Below, one piece after another: positions 36,523 to 43,879 of a DNA stretch of 64,000 nt. Numbering within the stretch: the first letter of the stretch is position 1; each line of letters begins with the position of its first letter. The stretch comes from Novosphingobium sp. (GTDB lineage Bacteria > Pseudomonadota > Alphaproteobacteria > Sphingomonadales > Sphingomonadaceae). The notes under the pieces were generated by a model, which searched no databases, was not told the DNA's origin, and saw only the letters and a list, made by a program, of their open reading frames with translations. Position numbers and translations under genes: made by a program. The stretch covers positions 496,001-560,000 of the forward strand of contig JACKKX010000002.1 of the NCBI GenBank assembly GCA_024236215.1, in the 5' to 3' direction.

Positions 36523-37149
36523 TCATGATGACTCGCCTTCGCCCTCTTCATCAAGAAAGTCGACCGCTCCGCTTGTGAGGGAGTAAAAGGCTCCGACCAC
36601 CTTTAACTGGCCAGCGCGAATGCGCCCGATGATCTCCGGCGAAGACTCTTGCGTTATGGTCTGCACGACGGACAACACATTAGCCCGTGCTGCCGCATCG
36701 ACCAGATCTTCTGACCATGGGTCAGCGCTCAGCACTGCCGGGAGCAGCGGATGCAGCGCTGCATCAATCCGGGCTGAATAGCGCCGCTGCTCGCGGACCA
36801 TTGCAACCGCTGCGCGCATTGCGCCGCACTGCTGGTGGCCCATCACCACGATCAGCGGAACGCCCAGATTGATGACGGCGAATTCCAGACTGCCAATGGC
36901 CGTATTGCAAAGGCTGTTGCCGGCATTTCGGACTATGAACAACTCGCCAAGGCCGCGTTCGAACAGCAATTCGGGCGGGACACGCGAGTCAGAACAGCTG
37001 AGATAGGCCGCGATCGGATGCTGTGCCGCCGCCAGTTGCAGGCGTGCCCGCCGGTCAGTAACCGGGGTAAAGGGTTCTCCGGCCAGAAAGCGGCGGTTGC
37101 CTTCCTTCAGGAGTGTCAGTGCGGCATCCGGGGAGAGGCTTGTCGTCAT
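36523..37149 (-). CDS. Beta-carbonic anhydrase
   Basis: A protein of 208 aa. Zinc ligands are visible in SCSDSRVPPE (Cys and Asp, ~51-60) and VVMGHQQCGAM (His and Cys near 105). It interconverts CO2 and bicarbonate in the cytoplasm; no signal peptide is seen. Its start overlaps the nnrS stop by 4 nt, so it is the last gene of a three-gene operon (membrane protein, NnrS, carbonic anhydrase) read away from FNR-type boxes. The role in nitrate respiration is unclear; bicarbonate supply or pH balance are guesses. Confidence 0.93.
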   Translation of the reverse strand: MTTSLSPDAALTLLKEGNRRFLAGEPFTPVTDRRARLQLAAAQHPIAAYLSCSDSRVPPELLFERGLGELFIVRNAGNSLCNTAIGSLEFAVINLGVPLIVVMGHQQCGAMRAAVAMVREQRRYSARIDAALHPLLPAVLSADPWSEDLVDAAARANVLSVVQTITQESSPEIIGRIRAGQLKVVGAFYSLTSGAVDFLDEEGEGESS

Positions 37150-38360
37150 CCGGGGCGTCCGTCAATGCGCGGTGAGAGATAGATCATCATGCCGCGTAAT
37201 GCCCATGGCAGTATGCCGATCGCCAGCAGCGACGCAGGAAAGAGAAGCATGGGCAATGCATCCCAGTGCAGAGCCGCCCTAAGCCGCAGTACCGCTGCAA
37301 CTTGCACCGCAGCAAAAGCAAGCCATGCCGCAGCAGGCATCGCAAGTGGCCGACCACTGTGCCCTTGCGTCACGCGGGTTACCATGGCCACCATCAAACT
37401 GCACCCCATACCGAGAACGAGCGCATGCGTTGCAGCGATGGCGGGCACCTGTCCGGCAGCGGCGAGCACGGCAAGCACGAAGCTGACCGGGGCCCAGCCG
37501 AGACCGATAACCAATACCCACAGCAGGCCCGGTGCGGTGCGGCGGGGTGTCCAGCGCCACAGCATGAGCAGGGTCAGCACGGCCAGCGCCACAGCTGGTA
37601 ATGCGCGCCACGGCGAACCCCGCCATGCCAGCGCCATGTCTGTCATCAGTAACGGCCAAAGCAGCGCCAGCAGCCAATAGGGGCGCCAGCAGACATAGCC
37701 TTCGACCGCATTGCCCGCGAAAAAGGGGATCATGCGGTGGCATACCGTCAGGAATATACCGAGGGTCAGGCCATGCGTGCCGAGAAGGATCGCCAAGCGC
37801 CTACCAGCCTGCCAATCGGCCAAGATGAAAGCCGAAAGGGCGGCGGTGCCGATCAGCGCAAGCATCCAGCCGGTGAGCGCAGAAATTCCATGCCAGTGCG
37901 GCTCGCTTGCCGTTTTTTGGTGAACACACAGCACTGTCACCAGCACGGCTGCGCCCCAAGTCCACGCGCCCGACATCAAGATGAGTGCGAGACCGAGAAT
38001 AGCCAGCCGGTCGGACCACAGGGCCAACGCAAGCGCCAGGCTGCCAAACGCCATCAAACCGGATGGTGGCAGAAAGCGCCCCGGCGGCAAATCGCTTATG
38101 CCCATCCAGCGTGGGAATACGGTCGAAAGAAAGCCCAGAATGAACGGCATGAACAGCGCATAGACTGTCAATGGCCCGTGCAGCGCTCCATCCAGTCCAT
38201 CGTGCTGGGGCAATGTCAGCGCAATACCATTTCGCGCAGCAAGGTGGCCCGCCCACCAAAGCGACAGCATGACCAGGTTGAACGCCCCGGTAAGAAAGGG
38301 CAGCCGGTGCGGCGCTGCGAAAAGAGGAAGTCGCTGCGGCGACGGGGGGCCCGCATTCAT
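37146..38360 (-). CDS. nnrS: NnrS family heme-copper membrane protein (island copy)
   Basis: A protein of 404 aa with about 12 membrane helices. It has the conserved FGSPHR-like start LFAAPHRLPFLTGAFNL, plus LGFLSTVFPRWMGI (~78), VCHRMIPFFAGNAVEGY (~235), MGCSLMVAMVTRVTQGHSGRP (~325) with conserved His. NnrS proteins protect against nitric oxide and nitrosative stress in denitrifiers. The ATG at 38360 lies in an ATGA overlap with the membrane gene upstream. A second, diverged copy lies at 61020-62219 outside the element. Confidence 0.9.
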   Translation of the reverse strand: MNAGPPSPQRLPLFAAPHRLPFLTGAFNLVMLSLWWAGHLAARNGIALTLPQHDGLDGALHGPLTVYALFMPFILGFLSTVFPRWMGISDLPPGRFLPPSGLMAFGSLALALALWSDRLAILGLALILMSGAWTWGAAVLVTVLCVHQKTASEPHWHGISALTGWMLALIGTAALSAFILADWQAGRRLAILLGTHGLTLGIFLTVCHRMIPFFAGNAVEGYVCWRPYWLLALLWPLLMTDMALAWRGSPWRALPAVALAVLTLLMLWRWTPRRTAPGLLWVLVIGLGWAPVSFVLAVLAAAGQVPAIAATHALVLGMGCSLMVAMVTRVTQGHSGRPLAMPAAAWLAFAAVQVAAVLRLRAALHWDALPMLLFPASLLAIGILPWALRGMMIYLSPRIDGRPG

Positions 38361-38824
38361 GGCGTCCACCCGTGCGCGCCCGCGACGGCACCTGCGATGG
38401 TCAGCAACCCCAGCATTGACAGGATGATGTGCATGGCCTGCAAACGTGCGTGCCATCGTTCATTGCGGGCTTCGCGACGTAAAAGCGGATGGATGACAAG
38501 CGGTTCTGCGATGAACAGGATCAGGACAAACAGCAGCCAGACGAGCAGCATGGCCCACATCCACCAATAGTCCGGACTGGAGAACCTCCACCACAAGTCC
38601 ATTTTCCAGGTCATCCAGAAACCGGAAGCCCCAGTCAGCAACACCCAGAACGCGGCCTGCGGTGCGAAACGCCCTTCGATGCGGTGGAATGCTTCGACTC
38701 GCCGCTCGGGTAGTTCTGATCGCCCGATCGCTGGCAGGATCACCAATGTGACAAACCAGACACCGCCAAACCACCCCACCACGGCGACGACATGCAAAGC
38801 GCGGGCAAGGAACAGATCGTCCAT
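38357..38824 (-). CDS. Four-helix membrane protein paired with NnrS (CopD/DUF2269-like)
   Basis: A protein of 155 aa with four membrane helices. The first helix, ARALHVVAVVGWFGGVWFVT, has a His typical of CopD-like or DUF2269-like heme-binding membrane proteins; other His residues occur in EAFHRIEGRF, PLVIHPLL and AMHIIL. It is upstream of nnrS with a 4-nt overlap. The same pair recurs at 62213-62683/61020-62219, so the two proteins probably act together, perhaps in heme or NO handling. It is the first gene of the operon preceded by FNR-type boxes. Confidence 0.7.
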   Translation of the reverse strand: MDDLFLARALHVVAVVGWFGGVWFVTLVILPAIGRSELPERRVEAFHRIEGRFAPQAAFWVLLTGASGFWMTWKMDLWWRFSSPDYWWMWAMLLVWLLFVLILFIAEPLVIHPLLRREARNERWHARLQAMHIILSMLGLLTIAGAVAGAHGWTP

Positions 38825-38859
38825 CAAGACTGGTCTCGAAACATGGGTTCCACATGCAA

Positions 38860-38892
38860 TTGATAAAGATCATTCACATTGATCAAAATCAA
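38860..38892. promoter_or_regulatory. Two FNR/DNR-type boxes in the divergent membrane-gene/porin promoter region
   Basis: TTGAT-AAAG-ATCAT (38860-38873) has one mismatch to TTGAT-N4-ATCAA; TTGAT-CAAA-ATCAA (38879-38892) is perfect. With activation centred at -41.5, the right-hand box would give a leader of about 20 nt for the minus-strand operon, and the left-hand box a leader of about 20 nt for the porin. That pairing is inference. Confidence 0.75.
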
Positions 38893-38927
38893 TTCTTTGA
38901 TGGTCTGCCGGGGTTAGGGCATGTCGT

Positions 38928-40217
38928 ATGGATACGACCCACTTCTGTTCAACCCGTCGTTTGGCGACGATTGGATCCGCTGCCATGGCCGTCTGCCTCT
39001 CGCAAGCTGCTGCGGCACAGAGTTCTGCAAGCCCGCCGCCTGCCGCCCCGGCTGCTGCAGCGCAAGCACCGGCTGCGACATCGCCGGACCCGGTTACGCC
39101 CTATGTGAATGCGCGCTACCGGCTGGAAACTGTCGATCAGGACGGCATTGCAGAATCTGCCCTTGCTTCGACGTTGCGGGTGCGGGCCGGGGTCCGGACG
39201 GCACAATGGCACGGCCTGAGCGCCGTTCTGGAAGGCGAAGCCATCGTTCGCCTTGGACGGGAAGACTATAATGACACTGTGAACGGGCGGACCGCCTTTC
39301 CGGTCGTGGCCGATCCGTCCGATATAGTGCTCAATCAAGCCTTTGTGCGGTGGCAGCCGGTTCAGCAGGTAGAAGCAACCGTCGGGCGGCAAGCGATCAA
39401 TCTGGACAATCAGCGTTGGGTCGGCAGCGTCGACTGGCGGCAGAATGACCAGACGCTCGATGCAGTGCGCGCGGCTGTTTCACCCTCCCGCAACACGCGG
39501 CTGGAATATGTCCACAGCTGGCGCGTCAACCGCATCTTCGGGCCCGATTCGCCACAGGGCATTTGGCGAGATACCGATATCCACTTGCTGCGCGGTTCAG
39601 TCACGCTTGCGCCTGTCGGCACCCTGAGCGCCTATGGCTATTGGCTGGACTTGCCTTCTGCCCCCGCGCTGTCTTCGCGCACGCTGGGCCTGCGTGTGAC
39701 CGGACAGCAAGCCGTAGGCGGCGGTGTGACCTTGCACTATGCGGCAGAGCTTGCGCGGCAGCGCGACCATGGCGTCAATCCAGCCCGCTTTTCCCACGAC
39801 TATCTGTTGATTGAGCCCGGCCTTGGCGTGGGGCCTGTCACCGTCAGGGTCGGCTATGAACGCCTGTCAGGCGATGGCAGCACGGCGCTGCAGACGCCGC
39901 TGGCCACATTGCACGCCTTTAATGGGTGGACGGACCGGTTCCTCACGACACCTGTCAATGGACTGCGCGATCTGTACGCCGATGTGCAATGGCGGCTTGG
40001 CCCGGTGCTGACCAGCGCGCCAGCGACGCTACGACTGCAGGTGCACGATTTCAACGCAACACGCACTGGTACAGACTATGGCCGGGAATATGGCGCATGG
40101 CTGATCGTGCCTGTCAGCAGGCAGATCAGCTCTTCGGTCAAATTCTCGCACTATGATGCTGACGCGTTTGCGACCGACACGACCAAATTCTGGTTCTCAG
40201 TGGATTTCCGCTTCTAG
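38928..40217 (+). CDS. AlgE/alginate-export-type outer membrane porin, candidate nitrate porin
   Basis: A protein of 429 aa with a signal peptide (IGSAAMAVCLSQAAAAQ), a Pro/Ala linker, and a predicted beta-barrel of alternating strands ending in WFSVDFRF, with the terminal Phe needed for outer-membrane assembly. Motifs such as VRWQPVQQVEATVGRQAINL near 145 match the alginate_exp family of porins. Its place between the NnrS operon and the nar regulator, with FNR-type boxes upstream, suggests it passes nitrate or nitrite. Substrate is inference. Confidence 0.75.
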   Translation: MDTTHFCSTRRLATIGSAAMAVCLSQAAAAQSSASPPPAAPAAAAQAPAATSPDPVTPYVNARYRLETVDQDGIAESALASTLRVRAGVRTAQWHGLSAVLEGEAIVRLGREDYNDTVNGRTAFPVVADPSDIVLNQAFVRWQPVQQVEATVGRQAINLDNQRWVGSVDWRQNDQTLDAVRAAVSPSRNTRLEYVHSWRVNRIFGPDSPQGIWRDTDIHLLRGSVTLAPVGTLSAYGYWLDLPSAPALSSRTLGLRVTGQQAVGGGVTLHYAAELARQRDHGVNPARFSHDYLLIEPGLGVGPVTVRVGYERLSGDGSTALQTPLATLHAFNGWTDRFLTTPVNGLRDLYADVQWRLGPVLTSAPATLRLQVHDFNATRTGTDYGREYGAWLIVPVSRQISSSVKFSHYDADAFATDTTKFWFSVDFRF

Positions 40218-40219
40218 GG

Positions 40220-40930
40220 TCAGTGCCGGTCAACCACCGGGTCCGGGCGCGCCAGTGCTTCCAAGGCGGTTCGGTCAACGATCTGCACGGTGGGTCCACT
40301 GACGATGGCGCCATGACCGGCGAGGGTTGAGCATGCGCGCGACAGATTCTCTGCGGTCATACCCAGCAGTGAGGCTATGACGCGCTTCTCCGCAGGCAGT
40401 TGAAACTGAACCGCGCCATCGAGGCGCGTGTGCTCCAGCAGCAGGAAATTCGCCAGCCTTTCCAATGTCTGTCGCATTTTCATGTCGGTTAGCGAGCGGA
40501 CAATATTGCGATAGCGCATGGCCAGTTCGGTCATGGCAGCTGCCGCGAGAGCGCCGTCGCGCGCAATAGCTCCACGCAGGAGTTGCGAAGGGATCAGCAA
40601 TATCCGCGATGCAGTGAGCGTTCGGGCCGACATGAGATAATGCTGATCGGTATATGCAGCCGCCAGAATGAAACTTGATACCGGCCGAACCAACTGCATG
40701 GTGACTTCGCGCGAGCCATCGACCGTGAACAGTTCAACCAGGCCATCAATCAATATGTGCAGAAAGTCTGCACGCCCGCCGGTTTCGATCATGGTCAACT
40801 GGGGCGGGAACACCTGAAGAAACGCCGAGCCGAAGATTTCATCGCGCACTTCCGGCTGCATGGTCGCGAACAGGGGAAGGGAGGAGATTTCAGGAATTTC
40901 TTCGGCGCGCATGATGATTCGGCTAGCCAT
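40220..40930 (-). CDS. Crp/Fnr-family regulator of DNR/NarR type
   Basis: A protein of 236 aa: cyclic-nucleotide-binding fold (~20-140) and a C-terminal winged helix. The recognition helix in IASLLGMTAENLSRACSTL has the E-x2-S-R pattern of FNR, which reads TTGAT half-sites like those nearby. There is no cysteine in the N-terminal part, so it cannot carry the FNR [4Fe-4S] cluster; it is more like DNR/NnrR/NarR proteins that respond to NO or nitrite. It converges on the porin with a 2-nt gap. The ATG at 40930 or the one at 40912 (MRAEEIP) may start it. Confidence 0.87.
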   Translation of the reverse strand: MASRIIMRAEEIPEISSLPLFATMQPEVRDEIFGSAFLQVFPPQLTMIETGGRADFLHILIDGLVELFTVDGSREVTMQLVRPVSSFILAAAYTDQHYLMSARTLTASRILLIPSQLLRGAIARDGALAAAAMTELAMRYRNIVRSLTDMKMRQTLERLANFLLLEHTRLDGAVQFQLPAEKRVIASLLGMTAENLSRACSTLAGHGAIVSGPTVQIVDRTALEALARPDPVVDRH

Positions 40931-40956
40931 TCACGGTCGACAGATCAAGCACGTAT

Positions 40957-40970
40957 TTGATATTTATCAA
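40957..40970. promoter_or_regulatory. FNR/DNR-type box near the regulator
   Basis: TTGAT-ATTT-ATCAA is a perfect palindromic match. It is centred 33 nt from the regulator ATG at 40930, too close for standard -41.5 activation unless translation starts at 40912. It may instead autorepress, or serve as an upstream site for narK. Confidence 0.75.
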
Positions 40971-41049
40971 GCAGTTTGCCGGATCAGCAACAACCCCAGA
41001 TTGTCGGGTGTCAAGGCACACTGAAAATACTGCCTTGCCCGGGCGTTGT

Positions 41050-41063
41050 TTGATCCAAATCAA
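41050..41063 (+). promoter_or_regulatory. FNR/DNR-type box for the narK-narGHJI-moa operon
   Basis: TTGAT-CCAA-ATCAA is a perfect match, centred 69 nt before the narK ATG. Activation from -41.5 would start transcription near 41098 and give a leader of about 28 nt, which is a normal class II layout. Confidence 0.8.
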
Positions 41064-41125
41064 CCTTTCAGGCTGTCGCCTGTCCTTGGTTGCCTCCATG
41101 AATTTCTAAGATGGAGGAACCGATC

Positions 41126-43879
41126 ATGGCCAGCGCAGCGAACCTGCAGCCAGGCAAAAGCCAGCAGACCAGTGCGCTCAGCCTGAGTACGATTGCTTTT
41201 ACAGCCTGCTTTGCGGTGTGGACGATCTTCGCGATCATCGGTGTGGAGATCAAAGCGCAGCTTGGTCTCAATGATACCCAGTTCGGCCTGCTCGTCGGCA
41301 CGCCGATCCTGACCGGCTCGCTAGTGCGCGTTTTTCTGGGTGTGTGGACTGATCAATATGGCGGTCGGCTGGTCTTTCCGCTTACCATGCTGGCGTCCGC
41401 GCTATCGACCTGGCTGCTCTCCATCGCCGACAGTTACGGCCTGATGCTGGTGGCTGCACTCGGCCTCGGCCTGGCCGGTGGCGGTTTTGCGGTCGGCGTC
41501 GCCTATGTCTCCAAGTTCTTCCCGGCAGAAAAGCAGGGTACGGCTCTTGGCATTTTCGGCATGGGCAATGTCGGGGCAGCGGTGACCAAGTTCATCGCGC
41601 CGTTCGTCATGGTGGCGATGGGCTGGCAGGCGGTTGCGCAAATCTGGGCCATGGGCCTCGCGGTCATGGCGGTGCTCTTTTTCCTGTTTGCCCGCAACGA
41701 TCCCGCGTTTGAGGCGCGCAAGGCGCGCGGTGAAAAGCCGCGCACTCTGATGGAGCAGCTAGAGCCGCTACGCCATCAGCAGGTTTGGCGCTTTTCCATC
41801 TACTATTTCTTTGTGTTCGGGGCCTTCGTCGCTCTCGCGCTTTGGATGCCTAACTATCTGGTCGGCGTTTATGGCGTCGACATCAAGGTCGCAGGTATGC
41901 TCGCGGCAACCTTCTCGCTCTCGGCCAGCCTGTTTCGTGCCTATGGCGGTATGCTGTCGGACAAATATGGCGCACGCAAGATCATGTACGCGACGTTTGG
42001 CGTTTCGCTGCTGTGCCTATTCATGCTGGCCTATCCCTCGACCGATTATGTGATCCACGGGATCGACGGCGACATCCGCTTTTCCACCTCTATGGGTCTG
42101 ATCCCGTTCGTGGTCACGGTGTTCGTGCTTGGTTTCTTCATGTCGCTGGGTAAGGCAGCGGTCTACAAACATATTCCGGTCTATTATCCTGATCATGTCG
42201 GTTCCGTTGGCGGAATGGTTGGCATGGTCGGCGGTCTGGGCGGCTTTATCCTGCCAATCGTGTTCGGGGCTGCGAACGATCTCACCAATGTCTGGACCAG
42301 CTGCTTCATGGTCCTGTTTGCTCTGGTCGGCATTGCGCTGGCCTGGATGCACATTGCGGTGCGCCAGATGGAACAGAAGGCCAGCGGCATCGATCCGCGC
42401 AGCCTGCCCCAGTTCCCGGAAATGGCGTCGATCCACGAGGAAGAACGCCATGCTGCCGCACAGCCTTCGAAGGTCATCAGTGAATGGCGACCAGAGGACA
42501 AGGCGTTCTGGGAAGACACGGGGCAACGCATCGCGCGGCGCAACCTGTACCTTTCGATCCCGGCGCTGCTCCTTGCCTTCTCGGTGTGGATGGTCTGGTC
42601 GATGGTGGTCGCCAAATTGCCGTCCATCGGGTTCAATTATTCGACGGACCAGCTGTTCTGGCTGGCTGCGCTGCCCGGACTTTCGGGTGCGACCTTCCGC
42701 ATCTTCTATAGCTTCATGGTGCCGATTTTCGGCGGTCGGCTTTGGACCACGCTTTCCACTGCGTCGCTGCTGATCCCCGCGTTCGGCATCGGCTATGCGG
42801 TGCAGAACCCGGACACGCCTTATCTCATCTTCCTCGTGCTGGCGCTGCTGTGCGGCTTTGGCGGCGGCAATTTCGCCTCGTCGATGTCCAACATCAGCTT
42901 TTTCTTTCCCAAGGCGCAAAAGGGCAACGCGCTGGCGCTTAATGCCGGGCTGGGCAACCTTGGCGTATCGGTGATGCAGTTTGTAGTGCCGCTGGTCATC
43001 ACCGCAGGCGTGTTTGGGGCGTTCGGCGGAGAGCCGCGCACGGCCGCCGATGGCACTCAGCTTTGGCTGCAAAATGCCGGATTCATCTGGGTGCCGTTCA
43101 TTATCGCCTCCACCTTGCTCGCTTGGTTCGGGATGAACGACATTGCCGATGCCAAGGCCAGCTTTGCCGAACAGGCGGTTATTTTCCAACGCAAGCACAA
43201 CTGGCTGATGTGTTGGCTCTATACCGGCACTTTCGGCAGCTTCATCGGCTTCTCGGCTGGCCTCCCGCTGCTTGCCAAGCATCAGTTCCCCGATGTCGAC
43301 GTGCTCAAATATGTCTTCCTCGGGCCGCTGGTTGGCGCGCTCAGCCGCGCTGCCACGGGCTGGCTGTCCGACCGCTGGGGCGGGGCGCGGGTCACGCTGT
43401 GGGTCTTCTTCATGATGATGCTGGGCGTGCTGGGCGTGATGTACTTCCTGGAAGCCGCCAACTGGTGGGGCTTCCTGGGCATGTTCATCTTTATGTTCTT
43501 CATGACCGGGGTGGGCAATGCCTCCACCTTCCAGATGATCCCCAACATCATGCGGCTGGAAGTGCCGCGGCTGATGCCGACGCTGTCTGCTGGCGAACAG
43601 GTCCGGCAGGCGGAAAAGGAATCGGCGGCGATCGTCGGCTTTACTTCGGCGATTGCTGCCTATGGTGCCTTCTTCATCCCCAGGAGCTTCGGTTCGTCGA
43701 TCTCGGCAACCGGCAGCCCGATGGGGGCGCTGATCGGGTTCCTCATTTTCTATGCCAGCTGCGCTGCGCTGACATGGTTTGTCTACACCCGGCGCGGCGG
43801 ACTGTTGCACGACATCGAACGGGGCCGTGCCCCCGCGCCCGCCGGATCGCCCACCTTCACGCAAGGAGTTGCCGCATGA
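41126..43879 (+). CDS. narK: Fused nitrate/nitrite transporter NarK1-NarK2
   Basis: A protein of 917 aa made of two complete MFS units. The first (~10-430) has GLAGGGFAVGVAYVSKFFP and GIFGMGNVGAAVTKF; the second (~475-900) has LLCGFGGGNFASSMSNISFF, the nitrate-signature region of NarK2. In Paracoccus-type fusions, one half acts in nitrate/H+ symport and the other in nitrate/nitrite exchange. The ATG at 41126 is preferred over 41111 because GGAGG (41113-41117) stands 8 nt before it. The stop overlaps narG by ATGA. It is the first gene of the operon. Confidence 0.94.
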   Translation: MASAANLQPGKSQQTSALSLSTIAFTACFAVWTIFAIIGVEIKAQLGLNDTQFGLLVGTPILTGSLVRVFLGVWTDQYGGRLVFPLTMLASALSTWLLSIADSYGLMLVAALGLGLAGGGFAVGVAYVSKFFPAEKQGTALGIFGMGNVGAAVTKFIAPFVMVAMGWQAVAQIWAMGLAVMAVLFFLFARNDPAFEARKARGEKPRTLMEQLEPLRHQQVWRFSIYYFFVFGAFVALALWMPNYLVGVYGVDIKVAGMLAATFSLSASLFRAYGGMLSDKYGARKIMYATFGVSLLCLFMLAYPSTDYVIHGIDGDIRFSTSMGLIPFVVTVFVLGFFMSLGKAAVYKHIPVYYPDHVGSVGGMVGMVGGLGGFILPIVFGAANDLTNVWTSCFMVLFALVGIALAWMHIAVRQMEQKASGIDPRSLPQFPEMASIHEEERHAAAQPSKVISEWRPEDKAFWEDTGQRIARRNLYLSIPALLLAFSVWMVWSMVVAKLPSIGFNYSTDQLFWLAALPGLSGATFRIFYSFMVPIFGGRLWTTLSTASLLIPAFGIGYAVQNPDTPYLIFLVLALLCGFGGGNFASSMSNISFFFPKAQKGNALALNAGLGNLGVSVMQFVVPLVITAGVFGAFGGEPRTAADGTQLWLQNAGFIWVPFIIASTLLAWFGMNDIADAKASFAEQAVIFQRKHNWLMCWLYTGTFGSFIGFSAGLPLLAKHQFPDVDVLKYVFLGPLVGALSRAATGWLSDRWGGARVTLWVFFMMMLGVLGVMYFLEAANWWGFLGMFIFMFFMTGVGNASTFQMIPNIMRLEVPRLMPTLSAGEQVRQAEKESAAIVGFTSAIAAYGAFFIPRSFGSSISATGSPMGALIGFLIFYASCAALTWFVYTRRGGLLHDIERGRAPAPAGSPTFTQGVAA

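Noticed and set aside
42017-43864. Open frame of 615 codons on the minus strand.
   Set aside because: It lies fully opposite narK, whose coding is certain; its composition is Arg/His-rich as expected for a shadow frame in high-GC DNA.
41126-43879. Possibility that narK is two genes joined by a sequencing error.
   Set aside because: The frame is open through the linker with good codon use, and NarK1-NarK2 fusions are known in other nitrate reducers.
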